A stretch of 64,000 nucleotides of DNA, from positions 2,294,001 to 2,358,000 of the forward strand of contig CAUJLY010000001.1 in NCBI GenBank assembly GCA_963281155.1, read 5' to 3'. The notes beneath the pieces were generated by a model. That model had not been told where the DNA came from, did no database searches, and was given only the letters and a program-made list of their open reading frames with translations. Below are positions 34,022 to 45,299 of this stretch, one piece after another. Made by a program: the position numbers and the translations under genes. How positions within the stretch are numbered: the first letter of the stretch is position 1; each line of letters begins with the position of its first letter. This DNA is from Rhabditophanes sp. KR3021. Taxonomy: Eukaryota; Nematoda; Chromadorea; Rhabditida; Alloionematidae.

Positions 34022-34318
34022 TCATAGAAATTGTAGTTCCAGTTTATACTACAAATTCCTTAATAGTTATTCCACGTGGTCCAACAATTATATTTATAAC
34101 ATTGTTGTTTTCAGAGTACGTATAGAGGTAAGTATGATGCCCAATTTTTTGAATTCCTTTATATTCTGTTTTATAGTATTGAACTTTGATGATTGCTTTT
34201 GAGAACCAAGAGTTTGAATTTGCTGTGTTTCTTTGATGAACCTGTAAATAATAGTATCAGTCTTTGAATGATCACAGGCTCTCATAATAAGACACAAGTT
34301 GCTTTTACAGGAATCCAT
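34022..34318 (-). pseudogene. chimeric metallothionein 5' end fused to KH-domain-like relic
   Basis: On the minus strand the leader (ATTTATTTACTAC), ATG and first 19 codons (MDSCKSNLC...ACDHSK) match the metallothioneins. The match then ends. Further on, a different frame reads NIIVGPRGITIKEFVV, a stop, then TGTTISMK, which looks like a KH RNA-binding domain with its GPRG loop. The 74-codon ORF crossing the junction is neither a metallothionein nor a KH protein. It is probably a rearrangement joining a duplicated metallothionein start to a decayed RNA-binding gene. A transcribed chimera cannot be excluded. Confidence 0.45.
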
Positions 34319-34391
34319 TTTAATAGTAGTAAATAAATCTATTTGTCAAAAGTAGGTATGATAAATCTATGATCATTTATTATTTTTCAAA

Positions 34392-34424
34392 CTATTTATA
34401 TCTATTCTTGACCCCTTCTGGAAG
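34392..34424 (-). promoter_or_regulatory. degenerate heat-shock element and TATA of the chimeric copy
   Basis: Minus strand: TTCCAGAAGGGGTCAAGAAT keeps three of the four heat-shock units but gains one base in the centre. GATATAAATAG follows about 23 bp on. The promoter was thus duplicated with the coding start. Confidence 0.5.
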
Positions 34425-34979
34425 TTTAACGTGAATTAATACACAGAAGCTCAAATACTATTACACTAAAGGCTCTTGCATCTCTTTCACAATTACGCCT
34501 TTTAAATAAATAATGAGGTGTTATTTGATAATATTTAAATACGGTCTCATTAATTTATCTCTGGTACGAACTAAACTAATGTGATCTATTTTAGAGAAAG
34601 AACTTGTATTAAAAATGTATCTATCTAGTGTTTTCACATTGCTCACATTTTTAATTCATTTATTTCCTTCTTTAACATTTGGTGAAATATGAACATTTCA
34701 CAAAATATTCAGTATTTATTGTTTTAATACATTTTAAATCTGGTTCCTTACAGGCAGATTATATTTTATTTTTAAACATTAAATATAAATCGGTGTACCT
34801 CATAAGACTTTATCATTAATTGTGATTTGTTTGAAATTACACAATGGAATAAATATAAAACAGATATGATTAAGATTGATTGTTTATGAAATTTAATTTT
34901 GCCATGGAAAAATACATGTAGAATGATGAAAAAGACGTTTCCAAGTTCAATATTCAATGATTAAATAAATTTCAATGCA
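34425..34979. other. intergenic
   Basis: AT-rich; nothing recognised. A minus-strand 61-codon ORF at 34772-34957 has no supporting feature. Confidence 0.45.
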
Positions 34980-35515
34980 TTATCCACTGCATTTCTTAAT
35001 CGCGTTCCAATAGCCGTCAGTTGCATGCTTATTACATCCCTAATAAAATAATAAAATGAAAGATATACGTATTTAAGTTACATAAGGTCCACCGTTATGA
35101 AGACGAGCAATTTGCTCACAGCCCGAATATTGAGGACATAATTTAGAATATCTTTTAATGTAATTATTAACACAAGTTGTTGCGCAATTAAGATCAAGAG
35201 AACATCTTTGCCAAGCTGTTATATCACTTTCTCCAGGTCTTTTATCTGGCTTCCCACAATCGATGTAGTAAGGAAGTTTAATTTGAAAGTATCTAAAAAA
35301 ATACAACTTGTAAGAAAAAATTTAATTTACCCGCAACTATCAGATCCTTTGTCAGGTTTGCATGGAGCAGGCTAAATTAAATCCTTTGCATAAGTATTTT
35401 TTAGTTTCAAACTACTTACGGTGCAATTTGATTCCTTATCACAGATACATGACAAGCAATCTTTTCCAAAAACAACACCCATTAGAGCAGAAATAAGTAA
35501 TAATTTAATGAACAT
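34980..35515 (-). CDS. i-type (invertebrate) lysozyme, 135 aa
   Basis: Four exons on the minus strand: 35420-35515, 35331-35371, 35082-35292 and 34980-35039. Phases agree at every junction (408 nt in total). Signal peptide at residues 1-17, then DCLSCICDKESNC (with the catalytic Glu), the segment from PCKPDKGSDSCGYF on (with the catalytic Asp), YYIDCGKP, AWQRC, CATTCVNNYIKRY, ARLHNGGPYGC and YWNAIKKC. This is the full conserved series of i-type lysozymes. The enzyme cleaves peptidoglycan and is secreted, usually into the gut for bacterial digestion and defence. Exon 2 is only 41 nt. Confidence 0.93.
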
Positions 35516-36221
35516 TTTAAATTGTATACAAATCATGCAAAATATTTTCCTTAAATAGCCTCTAAATCATGTTTATTTACTTACACATGCTTAAGTTTAC
35601 ATCTTAAAAATTATTAGGGATATAAACTTTAATTCCTCAAATTAATCATCATTGTTGATATCTATAAATATCCATTTCTTCATAACATTTATATTTACGT
35701 ACAGATTAATGTCAAATTTCTTTAAAAGTTATTATCAACTATATAGATCTATTTGGAATCATACAAATGAAATAGTAAATAATAAGTATCTATTTATTGA
35801 ATAAATAAAGTATTCAGATATACAAAAATATTATTTTTATTTGGTGATTTTATTGAAAGATGACTATTATTTCTGTGATTGTGAGTATTAAACACATTTT
35901 TTATGGAACAAATATTTGTTGAAGGGTAATTATTGCACTTAATTAAATGCTTCAATGCAATATAGTTTATGTATAATCATTTTATATAAGGTCTTGTCGT
36001 AAGATTTTCTATGATATCTTGATACAATCCTTGTACACAAATTGTTTCCATTTCGTACCAAATGTGTGCTGCAATCATGTAATTAATTCGAATTAGTTCT
36101 AACAAATCATACAAGTTAAAGAATGTGCGCATGTATTAGATTGAAATTGATCATGTTTGAGATAACCGTATATGAAAACTTGCTATATAATTAAAGTAGC
36201 TTCGATCAAACTAAGCTAAAT
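35516..36221. other. intergenic between divergent genes
   Basis: No gene. It contains the divergent promoters of the lysozyme and the first Old Yellow Enzyme-like gene; TGCTATATAA lies near 36181-36190. Confidence 0.45.
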
Positions 36222-37537
36222 ATGTTTGATCGTTTGCCTGTTAAAGAAACTACTAATTGTCAGATATTAGGTGAGCAAATTGTTTTTGAGCATGCAGGAA
36301 TTGTTGCTAACAACAGATTTATCAAGGTATGTTTCCATTAACTAAATGTTAAAAATAAATGATTTAGGCACCTTTGACAGAACTTAAAGCGTTTTACAAT
36401 AAAAATAATTTGATCACTCACGCTGCACCAAATGATAAACTCATCAACATTTACTCCAAATGGGGTAATGGATTCTTTGGTTTGATTATCACTGGAAACA
36501 ATCTAGTTGATGAAAATCATATTGAAGGACATGGAAATGTAATAATTGAACAGGAATGGGATTCAATTGAACGAAGACAGCAATTCAAAAAACTAGCAAT
36601 TGCTGCAAAATCAGATGGTGCTTTACTAATTGGACAACTTAATCACTGTGGCAAAAAAACAACCTTTCAGTACAATGAGGCTCCTAAATCTTCATCATCT
36701 AAGCAACATCTTGATTTGTATGATACAACATCTAAATTTGGACAACCTGTACCTCTTGAAATAAATGAAATCAAAGAAGTGATAAACAAGTATGCATATG
36801 CAGCTAACTTTTTGTATAAATGTGGGTATGATGGTGTTGAGATACATTCTACATTTGAGTTTCTGTTGGCTTCCTTTATTTCCCCAAATATCAATGACAG
36901 GAACGATGAGTATGGTGGAACCTTTGAAAATAGATCACGTCTACTTAGAGAAATTTATGAAGCTATAAGATGCAAAGTAAACAATAGGAAATTTTTGGTT
37001 GGGCTTAAGATAAGCCCATTTGATTTTGTTAATGAAGCTAATTCTGTTGATGATGCATTAGAACTGAGTGTAATGGTTGAAGACTTGGGTTTTGATTATG
37101 TCCAATTGTCAGGTGGTTTTCACGAAAAGTGGGAAATAGATGTTGAATGCCAAGCCAACATATCCGATTATTCAACAAAGTTCGCAAATGCATTCAAGTC
37201 GAATTTACACAAAACCAAAATATTCTCAGTCGGCGGATATAGAACAGTCAAGAGAATGGTTGATGCTGTAAAAGAAGACAACTTTGACGGAATAAGTATC
37301 GGAAGACCTATCACACAAGAACCAAATTTACCAAAAAATATACTTGATAACCAAGTTCAATCTACATCAATCCATCAGTCTAATGAATGCAACTTTCTTT
37401 TAGCAATGAAAATGTGTTGGGTGCAATTAGAAGGCATGGGTTTAAGACATTTCGATAAAACTGATAATAATCCTTGTGCTGATATTCCCGATTATAGCAA
37501 GAAAGAGATCGCGGACAAAATTTTAAAAGCTTTATGA
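36222..37537 (+). CDS. Old Yellow Enzyme-like FMN oxidoreductase 1, 424 aa
   Basis: Two exons, 36222-36326 and 36368-37537, phase 0. This is a TIM-barrel FMN oxidoreductase of the NADH:flavin/OYE family: IYSKWGNGFFGLIITGN, IGQLNHCGKK, the substrate loop GVEIHSTFEFLLASF, DEYGGTFENRSR, and the FMN phosphate site GGYRT...DGISIGRP. Family members reduce activated C=C bonds. At the canonical HxxNxY site the first His is kept (about residue 195), but Asn and Tyr are both Phe, so specificity or activity may have changed. It is a tandem twin of the next gene, with the same intron position. Confidence 0.9.
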
Positions 37538-37721
37538 ATAAATAAAATGTTGCTCATTTTTTGTGTCTAACTTGCCTATTCACTGTACGCATACATCAAT
37601 CTAACCTAGATGTTTAGTCTTTACTAAAATAGCGTATAGTGTGTACTCGCTCTTTATCTATAAAAGATTGTATAAATAAAATTCAATTTAATGCTATTCG
37701 TTTTGTTTAAACAAAAGGGAA

Positions 37722-39053
37722 ATGTTTGAAAGAATCCCTGTTAAAGATACTCTAGTCGATATTAGTTACCTTGGTAGCCAATTGATTTTGAGAAATTCAT
37801 CTATTGTTAGAAATAGATTCATTAAGGTAAGTTGTAAACTATTTATTTTATCTACATATGTGTATTTTTAGGCACCTTTGACTGAGAAGAAAGCTTGTTT
37901 TGACCCTGAAAATTATGTAGAACATGGTTCACCTAACGAAAAGCTAATAAATATTTATTCTAAATGGGGAAACGGGCAATTTGGCATTATAGTATCTGGA
38001 AACATCTTAGTTGATAGTGATCATTTAGAAAGTGTTGGGAACGTAATTATTGAAGAGAAATATCATTCTAATGAAAGACAAGACAAATTTAAGGCACTAG
38101 CTAAGGCTGCAAAAAGTGACGGATCTTTATTTATTGGCCAACTAAACCATTGCGGAAGAAAGTCTCTCTATCCATTAAACAAGACACCCTACTCGTCATC
38201 TGATATCAAGGCCGCAGACATGTTCAATGGAAAAGTCCAGTTTGGCTATCCTATCGTCCTGACGAAAGACCAGATTCAAACACACGTAATTGACAAGTTT
38301 GTTTATAGTGCCAAGTATTTATTTGATTCTGGTTTCGACGGAGTGGAATTAAATATTTCGTATGGCTTTCTGTTGGCATCATTTGTTAGTGAAAAGATTA
38401 ATACAAGAACTGACGAGTATGGTGGTTCTTTTGAAAATAGATTTAGAATTATTGCTGAAATATACAAACAAATAAGGGCTGCTATTCCTTCTGAAGGGAA
38501 ATTTATTATTGCTGCAAAAATTAGTCCGTTAGATTTTCCTGAATCTGAAACATCGCTTGAAACACCCATTCAAATGGCTAAAGAGTTTGAAAAATTAGGT
38601 TTTGAATATGTTCACATATCTGGTTGTTTCCATGAAAAATGGGATAAGGATGTTGAAATGAAAATAAACTACAATGACTATAGTTTTAAATTTGCAAAAT
38701 CTATCAAAGATAATGTCTCATTGACAAAGGTTTTCCGAGTTGGTGGGTTTAGAACTGTTTCAAAAATGGTGGATGTGATTAGAGATGGGATTTGTGATGG
38801 AATAAGTATCGGAAGACCAGCAACCCAAGAACCCGATTTATCTAAAAAAATACTCGAGCATGGAGTTTTATCGTTGCCTGTTAGTCATATGGGTGAGACT
38901 GATTTCCGTATCAACAAAGCCGCATGCTGGTATCAGATGGACTCAATGGGTTTAAGACATTATGAAGATTCAAATAATAATGCTTGTGCAGACATACCTG
39001 ATCTTAGTAATCAAGAGGTGGCTGAAGGATTTGTTAAACAACTTGCACATTAA
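37722..39053 (+). CDS. Old Yellow Enzyme-like FMN oxidoreductase 2, 428 aa
   Basis: Two exons, 37722-37826 and 37872-39053. The intron splits the gene at the same codon as in the upstream twin (FIK|APLTE). Flavin-binding parts are intact (IGQLNHCGRK, DEYGGSFENRFR, GGFRT...DGISIGRP). The substrate loop reads GVELNISYGFLLASF: the carbonyl-binding His is Asn, the next position is Tyr and the proton-donor Tyr is Phe. The active site is thus even more altered than in copy 1, and ordinary enoate reduction may be lost. Only about 180 bp separate the twins. The stop lies 30 bp from that of the converging nuclear receptor gene. Confidence 0.9.
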
Positions 39054-39083
39054 TTAGAACACTTTTATACTTAAAAACAAATT

Positions 39084-40349
39084 CTACAACTTATAAACTG
39101 GTGAAAATTCCTCTTCCACCGCAGTCCAATCGAAAATGGAACAAATTTTTGCGACAATGAATACCTCCATTCTGCGTTTTTCACACTGTTTAATTTTTTC
39201 AATTAACTTTACCATTTCACTTATTTTCCATAAATAGTTGATTTTTTTGGAAATAAAATAATAATTGTTCAGTTCGTTGCATGTTATTTTTAATAATCTT
39301 TCATAGTGTACAGTTGTTTCTAGCCTGATTCCTTCCATATGCTTGCGTGAAAATAAAACTTGTGACAACAACCAAGCTACTTCCATTTTGTCCATTTTAA
39401 GTGATTTCATTTTTAAGAATATAAATTCTTCTTCAAACAATAATAAAGGTAAAAATAATTTTGACATTTCATCTGATATTTCTTTTGTGAATTCTTTGTT
39501 TTCAAGAATTAAATGACCAACCTTATGACCAACTCTTTGATCAAATAAGAAAGTTGTTTCTAAAGAGTCATATCCAAACGCATCAAATGAATTTAAAAGT
39601 TTAATTGTTTGAAAGAAAAAATCTAGAAAATCTCTAAAAATTTGGAATTTTTCTTCAGTGTTAGTTTCTCGAAATGGTTGCAATTCCATTAACATTTTTG
39701 CCGTTTCAATTGCAAATCTATGATAATAGTCTATAAAATTGAGATAATTGAACATTTGTGTAACAACAATATCTTCTCTTTTGTTGATAGGTAATCTTTT
39801 TCTAAAGTTTTCAACTGCAATAGCAATTGTTTGTAAAAGTGTTGCATCGTAATTTCCATTACCAATTTGGGTTTGTTGTGAGAATGTATTCCTTATAGTG
39901 GCCAGTATTTTTTCAAAATCACATTTTATATTATTCTTATAGACTTGAACATCACTGTTACTTAATGGAATATTAATAAATGAAGGAACATTTAAATTAG
40001 AGTCATTTTTAACATCTCCATCCAAACATTTGAGTTTTTTAGGTAATAATAAATTAAGCTCTACACATCTGTCATATCGACATTTCCTACATAGATTTTT
40101 ACCTAAATTTTAAAAGCATAAATTGCACAATTGATTTTAAAAATAACTACCTGATGTCAAATCACAGTTATTCCTATTTAATTTGCATCGCAACATTTTG
40201 TTTAATTTCATACATCTGAAAACAAACGAAGAGCATTTTTTACAGATTAATTTTTCAAAATGCTAACGATATAATGAGAGTAATAATAGTGCATAACTTA
40301 CTGTCTCGTTCGTTTTTATATTGCAGACTAAACACGTTGGCTCGTCCAT
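39084..40349 (-). CDS. nuclear hormone receptor, nematode type, 392 aa
   Basis: Three exons on the minus strand: 40302-40349, 40151-40262 and 39084-40102 (phases 0 and 1; 1179 nt in total). The DNA-binding domain starts at residue 6: CLVCNI...HFEKLICKKCSSFVFRC (first finger; the P-box CKKCSSF replaces CEGCKGF or CxACAAF), then CKLNRNNCDLTSGKNLCRKC (second finger) and RYDRCVELNL. The rest is a helical ligand-binding-type domain of weak similarity. Such divergent receptors are greatly expanded in nematodes and regulate transcription in the nucleus. Intergenic distance to the converging OYE-like gene is 30 bp. Ligand and targets are unknown. Confidence 0.88.
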
Positions 40350-41399
40350 GTTTAGATTTTAATGAGAATGATTTCGGTCACAATCTGCAATGACATAAAC
40401 CATTCTGATCGCGATCTAAATATTGCAAAGTTGTGCTCCAATGCATCCTTTGTATATCATTTTTATTAAAATGTCATGTTAATGTGTGTGTCTGATGCTA
40501 TACTGTTATCAAGAGAACGAAAACGAATAATAAATGTTGATTAGATTATTAATGACATAATTGTGAAAGTAAGGTATGAACCGTAAATCATAAATCGTTT
40601 CATTAATAAATGATTGAAGCTAATTGTTCACCCTTTTTAAATGTAAATTGAAACGAAGTACTTGTAAAGGAAAGCATTATGCATGTTATTTTGTATGTTT
40701 ATCAATAATTCATTAAATACGAACAATTATAAATCATATGCTTTTCATGATCTATAATTGATAATATTATTTAGTTAATATTGTACATAATTTATTTACA
40801 TATTCACAATAAATCACCACAATTCAAGAACGAATTTATGTAGGACAGTCAGAAAGCAGACTTTTCTGATATTCATTAGACTCATGAATTAAATAAAACA
40901 AAACATTTATGATGGAATACAAATGAACTTTTTCGTTTATTTTACTTCCATAAAGTTGTAACATTCATTAATTTTAATAAATATAATTATTTTTAATTGC
41001 TGTACAAAATTGTATCTTATTTTAAGTAGCCAAAGCAATTTTATTTATCAGATTCTTTTTATACATAATATTATTCAAAATGGGTTATTTTAATTACACA
41101 GGCATTTATATTTGATGTTTTAGTAGCTTAATTGAGATTTCATTTCTTAGGTTATATAATTTTCAAAATAGATTCAACACAAGTATCTTCTAATTAAATT
41201 AGCGTATAATAAACATAAACGAAATCATTTGAAGATGGCTATTAAGTGTAAAAATATATAAGTATTTGCATTGAAGTGGACAAAATAATTTTATTTTAAA
41301 CAAAACTGTCTTATCAGTTTAATTAAAAGAGCATTTTACATTAAAAACAATAACCGCAAAATATAAATATTTGAATCCATTTTATTAATATCGACAAAT
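40350..41399. other. intergenic
   Basis: AT-rich; nothing recognised. Confidence 0.5.
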
Positions 41400-42604
41400 T
41401 TATGTATGCCCTGTCGTTGTAATTATTTTAACTGGCTTTTCGATGCGGTCTGAAAATCTACTTGCTATTGACTTAAATCTCAGAATTAATATTTTTCTTG
41501 ATTTAGTCAGCATCCCAAGGTATAGAATACTGGTAAGTGTTGGAGTTAAAGAACCAAGAACTAAAGAAATACTTCCCCAATATCTGGCTTGAACACTCAG
41601 CGTTATAAACCAGCAGAAGGTAAAAAGCGGTGCAAAACTCAAAAATAACGGCACAATTAATTGAAGTCTAATGATATTTAAGTACTCTTCATTTACCTAA
41701 ATCAAGTTGTAAAGCGATTTAAAATGACAATATGCTTACTTTTTTTGTACTTGCAGACATTACTGATGAAAATTTTATCATAAATGAATTGTATTGGACA
41801 TATGCAAACAGAATTGCTACGAAATTGATTATGAAAAAAGCGAGGTAAGGAATAATAAAAAAGGAGAAACCCTTCAAAAATAATTAAAATATGTTTGCAA
41901 AATAGTTTATAGACTTACAGTTGGCAAACTAGCACTGCGACTATGTTCATTTATAAGATCATCATTATTTCCTACTAGTAGATCATTCTAAAAAATTAGC
42001 TGTAAATTAGCAAGAATAAAATGTATACCTGATAAATAATATCCAATGGAATGCTAGGATCAAAGCCAGACAGACAAAAATTGGCATTCAAGCCAATGAC
42101 GCATACTGCATTAAATATTATTATACTGAGGAAATGCCATTGATTCAAGTTAACTTTTTTTACGATTAGCAAGTAACGGCAAACCACAGCACTTGTTACA
42201 ATTGTGAGATTAAGATAATAGAATATAAAATAGACAAACACCAAAAAACTGTACAAATTAAATGATATATTAACTCCATCCCAATAAACCAAATAATATG
42301 TAACATATGTTTTGCCTTTATGATCAAGTATTGCTAATTCCATTCTGAAGACAACACCCACTATGGAAAAAACGAAATCACTTAGAAACTAAAATCACAT
42401 TATTAGAAATATTTCGTAGATTAATATATATTTTGATTAAGTCAATTATCTAATTTAAAACGCTACCTGAAAAAAAGTCATTAACAAGTATCCATTTGCT
42501 TTTCCTTTTTCAATAAAACTAGGATAAAGTGATAATGCTATCAAATTTAACAAGATAGATATAGCTCCAGCGGCAAAATTTACAATAGTCAAGAGATTAA
42601 CCAT
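41400..42604 (-). CDS. five-exon serpentine (7TM) receptor, 331 aa
   Basis: Exons on the minus strand: 42467-42604, 42029-42388, 41919-41987, 41740-41871 and 41400-41696. All four introns are phase 0 and 43-78 bp. The start MVNLLTIVNFAAGAISI is chosen by alignment with the intronless paralogue at 24015-25016. Seven hydrophobic segments are present; VVCRYLLIVKK follows TM3, QARYWGSI precedes TM7 and LTKSRKILILRFKS follows it. The frame is open for about 13 codons upstream to an AG, so an extra 5' exon is possible. It is a likely chemosensory GPCR. Confidence 0.78.
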
Positions 42605-43834
42605 TGTAGTGAACAAATTAGATTTAAGAGAATTGTTCAAAACCTGAAATAAAATTCCTCAATAAATGTCTACCTTTTATATTAATTTTGTTTGTAAATA
42701 GTTTGATTTTTCGTTGTTTTTAAATTCATAATGCTAGATGTTTTTGAAAATACTAAAGCCAAAATGTAAGTTTCATGTGAAATTAAACTATGTAGTAATA
42801 TTGTTATTTTAAATAAAAGTTAAAGCAAATAATACCAGACAAATTTCCAAATCAAAACATATTTTTTGCCGTAAACTACCTTGTTATTCGGAATTATGTA
42901 TGTACATAAAATTGGTAAATATCTAAACTATTTTCACACAAAAAACAAGTTAATTCACGTCTAAAATGTTCATATTTGGAACTTATTTGAAACTTTGAGG
43001 AGCACCACAATTTTTTAACACTTATTAAGAATAAGGTGATCATACATTTAAAATTTATAAGCACTTTGGGAATACATAAACTAATTAATAATCTGTTGAC
43101 TTCCTTTATTAATGAACTTAACTTTTTAATATATCTACTTAGAAGTTAACAAAGAAAAGGTTCAACTCAAAAATTTGTTTGATTTTGTTGTTTGAAAATA
43201 CTTTAATCAAATTCATTTTATTTTAGAGAAGAGTGGTGTTTATTGTTAACAAAAAGTAGATAAACTAACTTTATTGCAATATAACAAGGTTATATACATT
43301 AATAGAATAACATAAATACTCAATATGTGTATTTCCTTAGGATGTGTTATTATGAAATATATAAGTGATATCTTATATTCAACATATACAAATTTAATAG
43401 TTCTTGAAATTTGTCTTGATTACCACTTATTAATACTAATGCATCTGCTTGAAATTCGAAAATATTTATGAATGATATTAAGTGCGAATTCTGGATATAT
43501 TATTTAGAATGAATAGATAAATAATGACATTCAATTTCTTCGAGCAAATTTTTACGTTAATATTGTTCACGTTATAATCCAGTAGATTAAAAATATGATA
43601 TAGTGAACGCAACAAATTCGATGAACTTCCATAATTAAATTTAGATCTGCAACCATAATCAAAAACAGAATATTCCTTGATGTCATTTTTATTAAAGCAG
43701 TAGCTTTTGTTTTTATGCTAAAAATAGTTTATTATTTATATTAAACTCTAAGTTCATTCTGGATTTTAACATTGTTTTGGTAGCAGAAAAACGAGCATAC
43801 AGCTGTTTTCAGTTGTTCATATGGTTAACGCTTG
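42605..43834. other. intergenic
   Basis: AT-rich; no gene seen. Confidence 0.45.
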
Positions 43835-44123
43835 TTATAATGACTCTGCATTGTTGCAATCTTCAGATACTTTCCTAAATGTATCATCTAATGTTTCCCT
43901 TGTGTCAATTAGATTGCGATCTTTGAAATAATTTTCGACTTGGATTGGTAAAAGTCCGATTTCCCCACTAGACTCATAAACAATAAAAGGTTGGTGCCGT
44001 AAAATAAAATAACATGCTATAAATTTGATAAAGTTTACCTTTTAAACTGCTTGTATTGAATTTTATCATTCGAGTTTCATATACTAAGTAAACTGCCACA
44101 CAAAATAAAATAAGTTTAGTCAT
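43835..44123 (-). CDS. small secreted orphan, 88 aa
   Basis: Two exons on the minus strand, 44039-44123 and 43835-44016, with a 22-bp intron joined in phase 1. That intron is extremely short, so the junction is uncertain. The N-terminus MTKLILFCVAVYLVYE is a signal peptide. The second exon is open to its stop and encodes an acidic chain (SSGEIGLLPIQVENYFKDR..., ending CNNAESL). A TATA box (CGTATAAATAAG) lies about 35 bp upstream. No family is recognised. Confidence 0.5.
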
Positions 44124-44964
44124 GTTCAAAAAATTCAAATAACCAAAGACAAATCTCTTATTTATACGGTGAGTTGATCGACTGTGTTGAGCGCTTATTT
44201 TTACATTCAATTGGAGTAGTGGTTTGTTGACCTATTAATCCAAAATGTGGACAAACATCGATAAACGTGATAACTTTTTGTCCTCCTAACAAGGAGATGC
44301 TCATGATTTGAGCACTGTTTTATAACATACAAATGAATAGCTGTGCAATACTTGTTTAACGTAAAAAGTATTAATAATTATCTTAAAACAAATGATACTT
44401 TAGAAGCAATTTATTTAAAATCACCATTTAACTCAGTAACCAAATATTCTGAGTAGTTTATTAAAATCAAGCATAGTGAGTATTTCAACAATAACGCGCC
44501 AACTATCACACCTACATAATTTCATGTTGTTTTAATGTTAAATAAATTCTTAATAAGGTTTCAACTTATCCTAATTCATCATGTCCGCTTTAAACAATCG
44601 CATAAGCACATGAAGGAAAATTTATTGACGTTTTTAACTTATTCAGAGAAGTAATCTATTTTAAAACTGACAATCATTCAGCTTAAACATGCAATGTGAA
44701 GAGGATCTTAAGCTAATTGAATGTCATAAGAATGCAATCCGTTTAACAAAAATATGTTTACGTCTTTCGTCAATTACTTAGCCATAAAACTATGAGTACA
44801 GGTATTTAAGTAATTGTCTTTATACTTGAATAAAATGACACTTATATACAAATGAGCAAAGTATTTATTTTGATATTATTTAAAGATAGATTTACGGAAG
44901 CTTGTTATTAATATCTGATTTTATAAAGCGTATTCGTTGTTCAGAAAGAAAATCGTAAAAAGTA
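44124..44964. other. intergenic
   Basis: No gene seen. Confidence 0.45.
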
Positions 44965-45029
44965 TGATCCCGGGCGGTCTCGATCCACCGGTCTTTTGTG
45001 TGTTAGACAGATGTGATAATCACGGGAGC
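44965..45029 (-). pseudogene. tRNA-Val-like relic lacking part of the D-arm
   Basis: On the minus strand it matches the degenerate tRNA at 30882 (GCTCCCGTG, CATCTGTCTAACACAC, GGATCGAGACCGCCCGGGATCA region) including the altered T-loop and 3' flank. About 8 nt of the D-arm are missing, so it cannot fold normally. Confidence 0.8.
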
Positions 45030-45104
45030 TTGTAAACATAATTTTATTCTGACCAATTTTTCTGAACCAGAAATCAATCTCCAAATAAAATATCAAAAAA
45101 GGAA

Positions 45105-45176
45105 GGTCCCGGCCGGGATCGAACCGGCGGCCTTCTGCGTGTAAAGCAGACGTGATAACCACTACACCACGAGACC
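45105..45176 (-). tRNA. tRNA-Val (TAC)
   Basis: Minus strand. GGTCTCG pairs with CGGGACC (one U-G). Anticodon loop TTTACAC gives TAC. The T-arm GGTTCGATCC and D-arm are intact. The base after the acceptor stem is T rather than the usual discriminator A, which is odd for tRNA-Val and may reduce charging. The relic at 44965 lies 75 bp downstream. Confidence 0.88.
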
Positions 45177-45299
45177 TTATTCTTGGGACTTGAAGTATTT
45201 TGAAAACCATAACTTATGTTCGATTATATAAATTGATAAAGTGTTTTATTTTTTGATTGCTTCTTTATTCATACAAATGCCACATCTTCCGCTCTTTTC

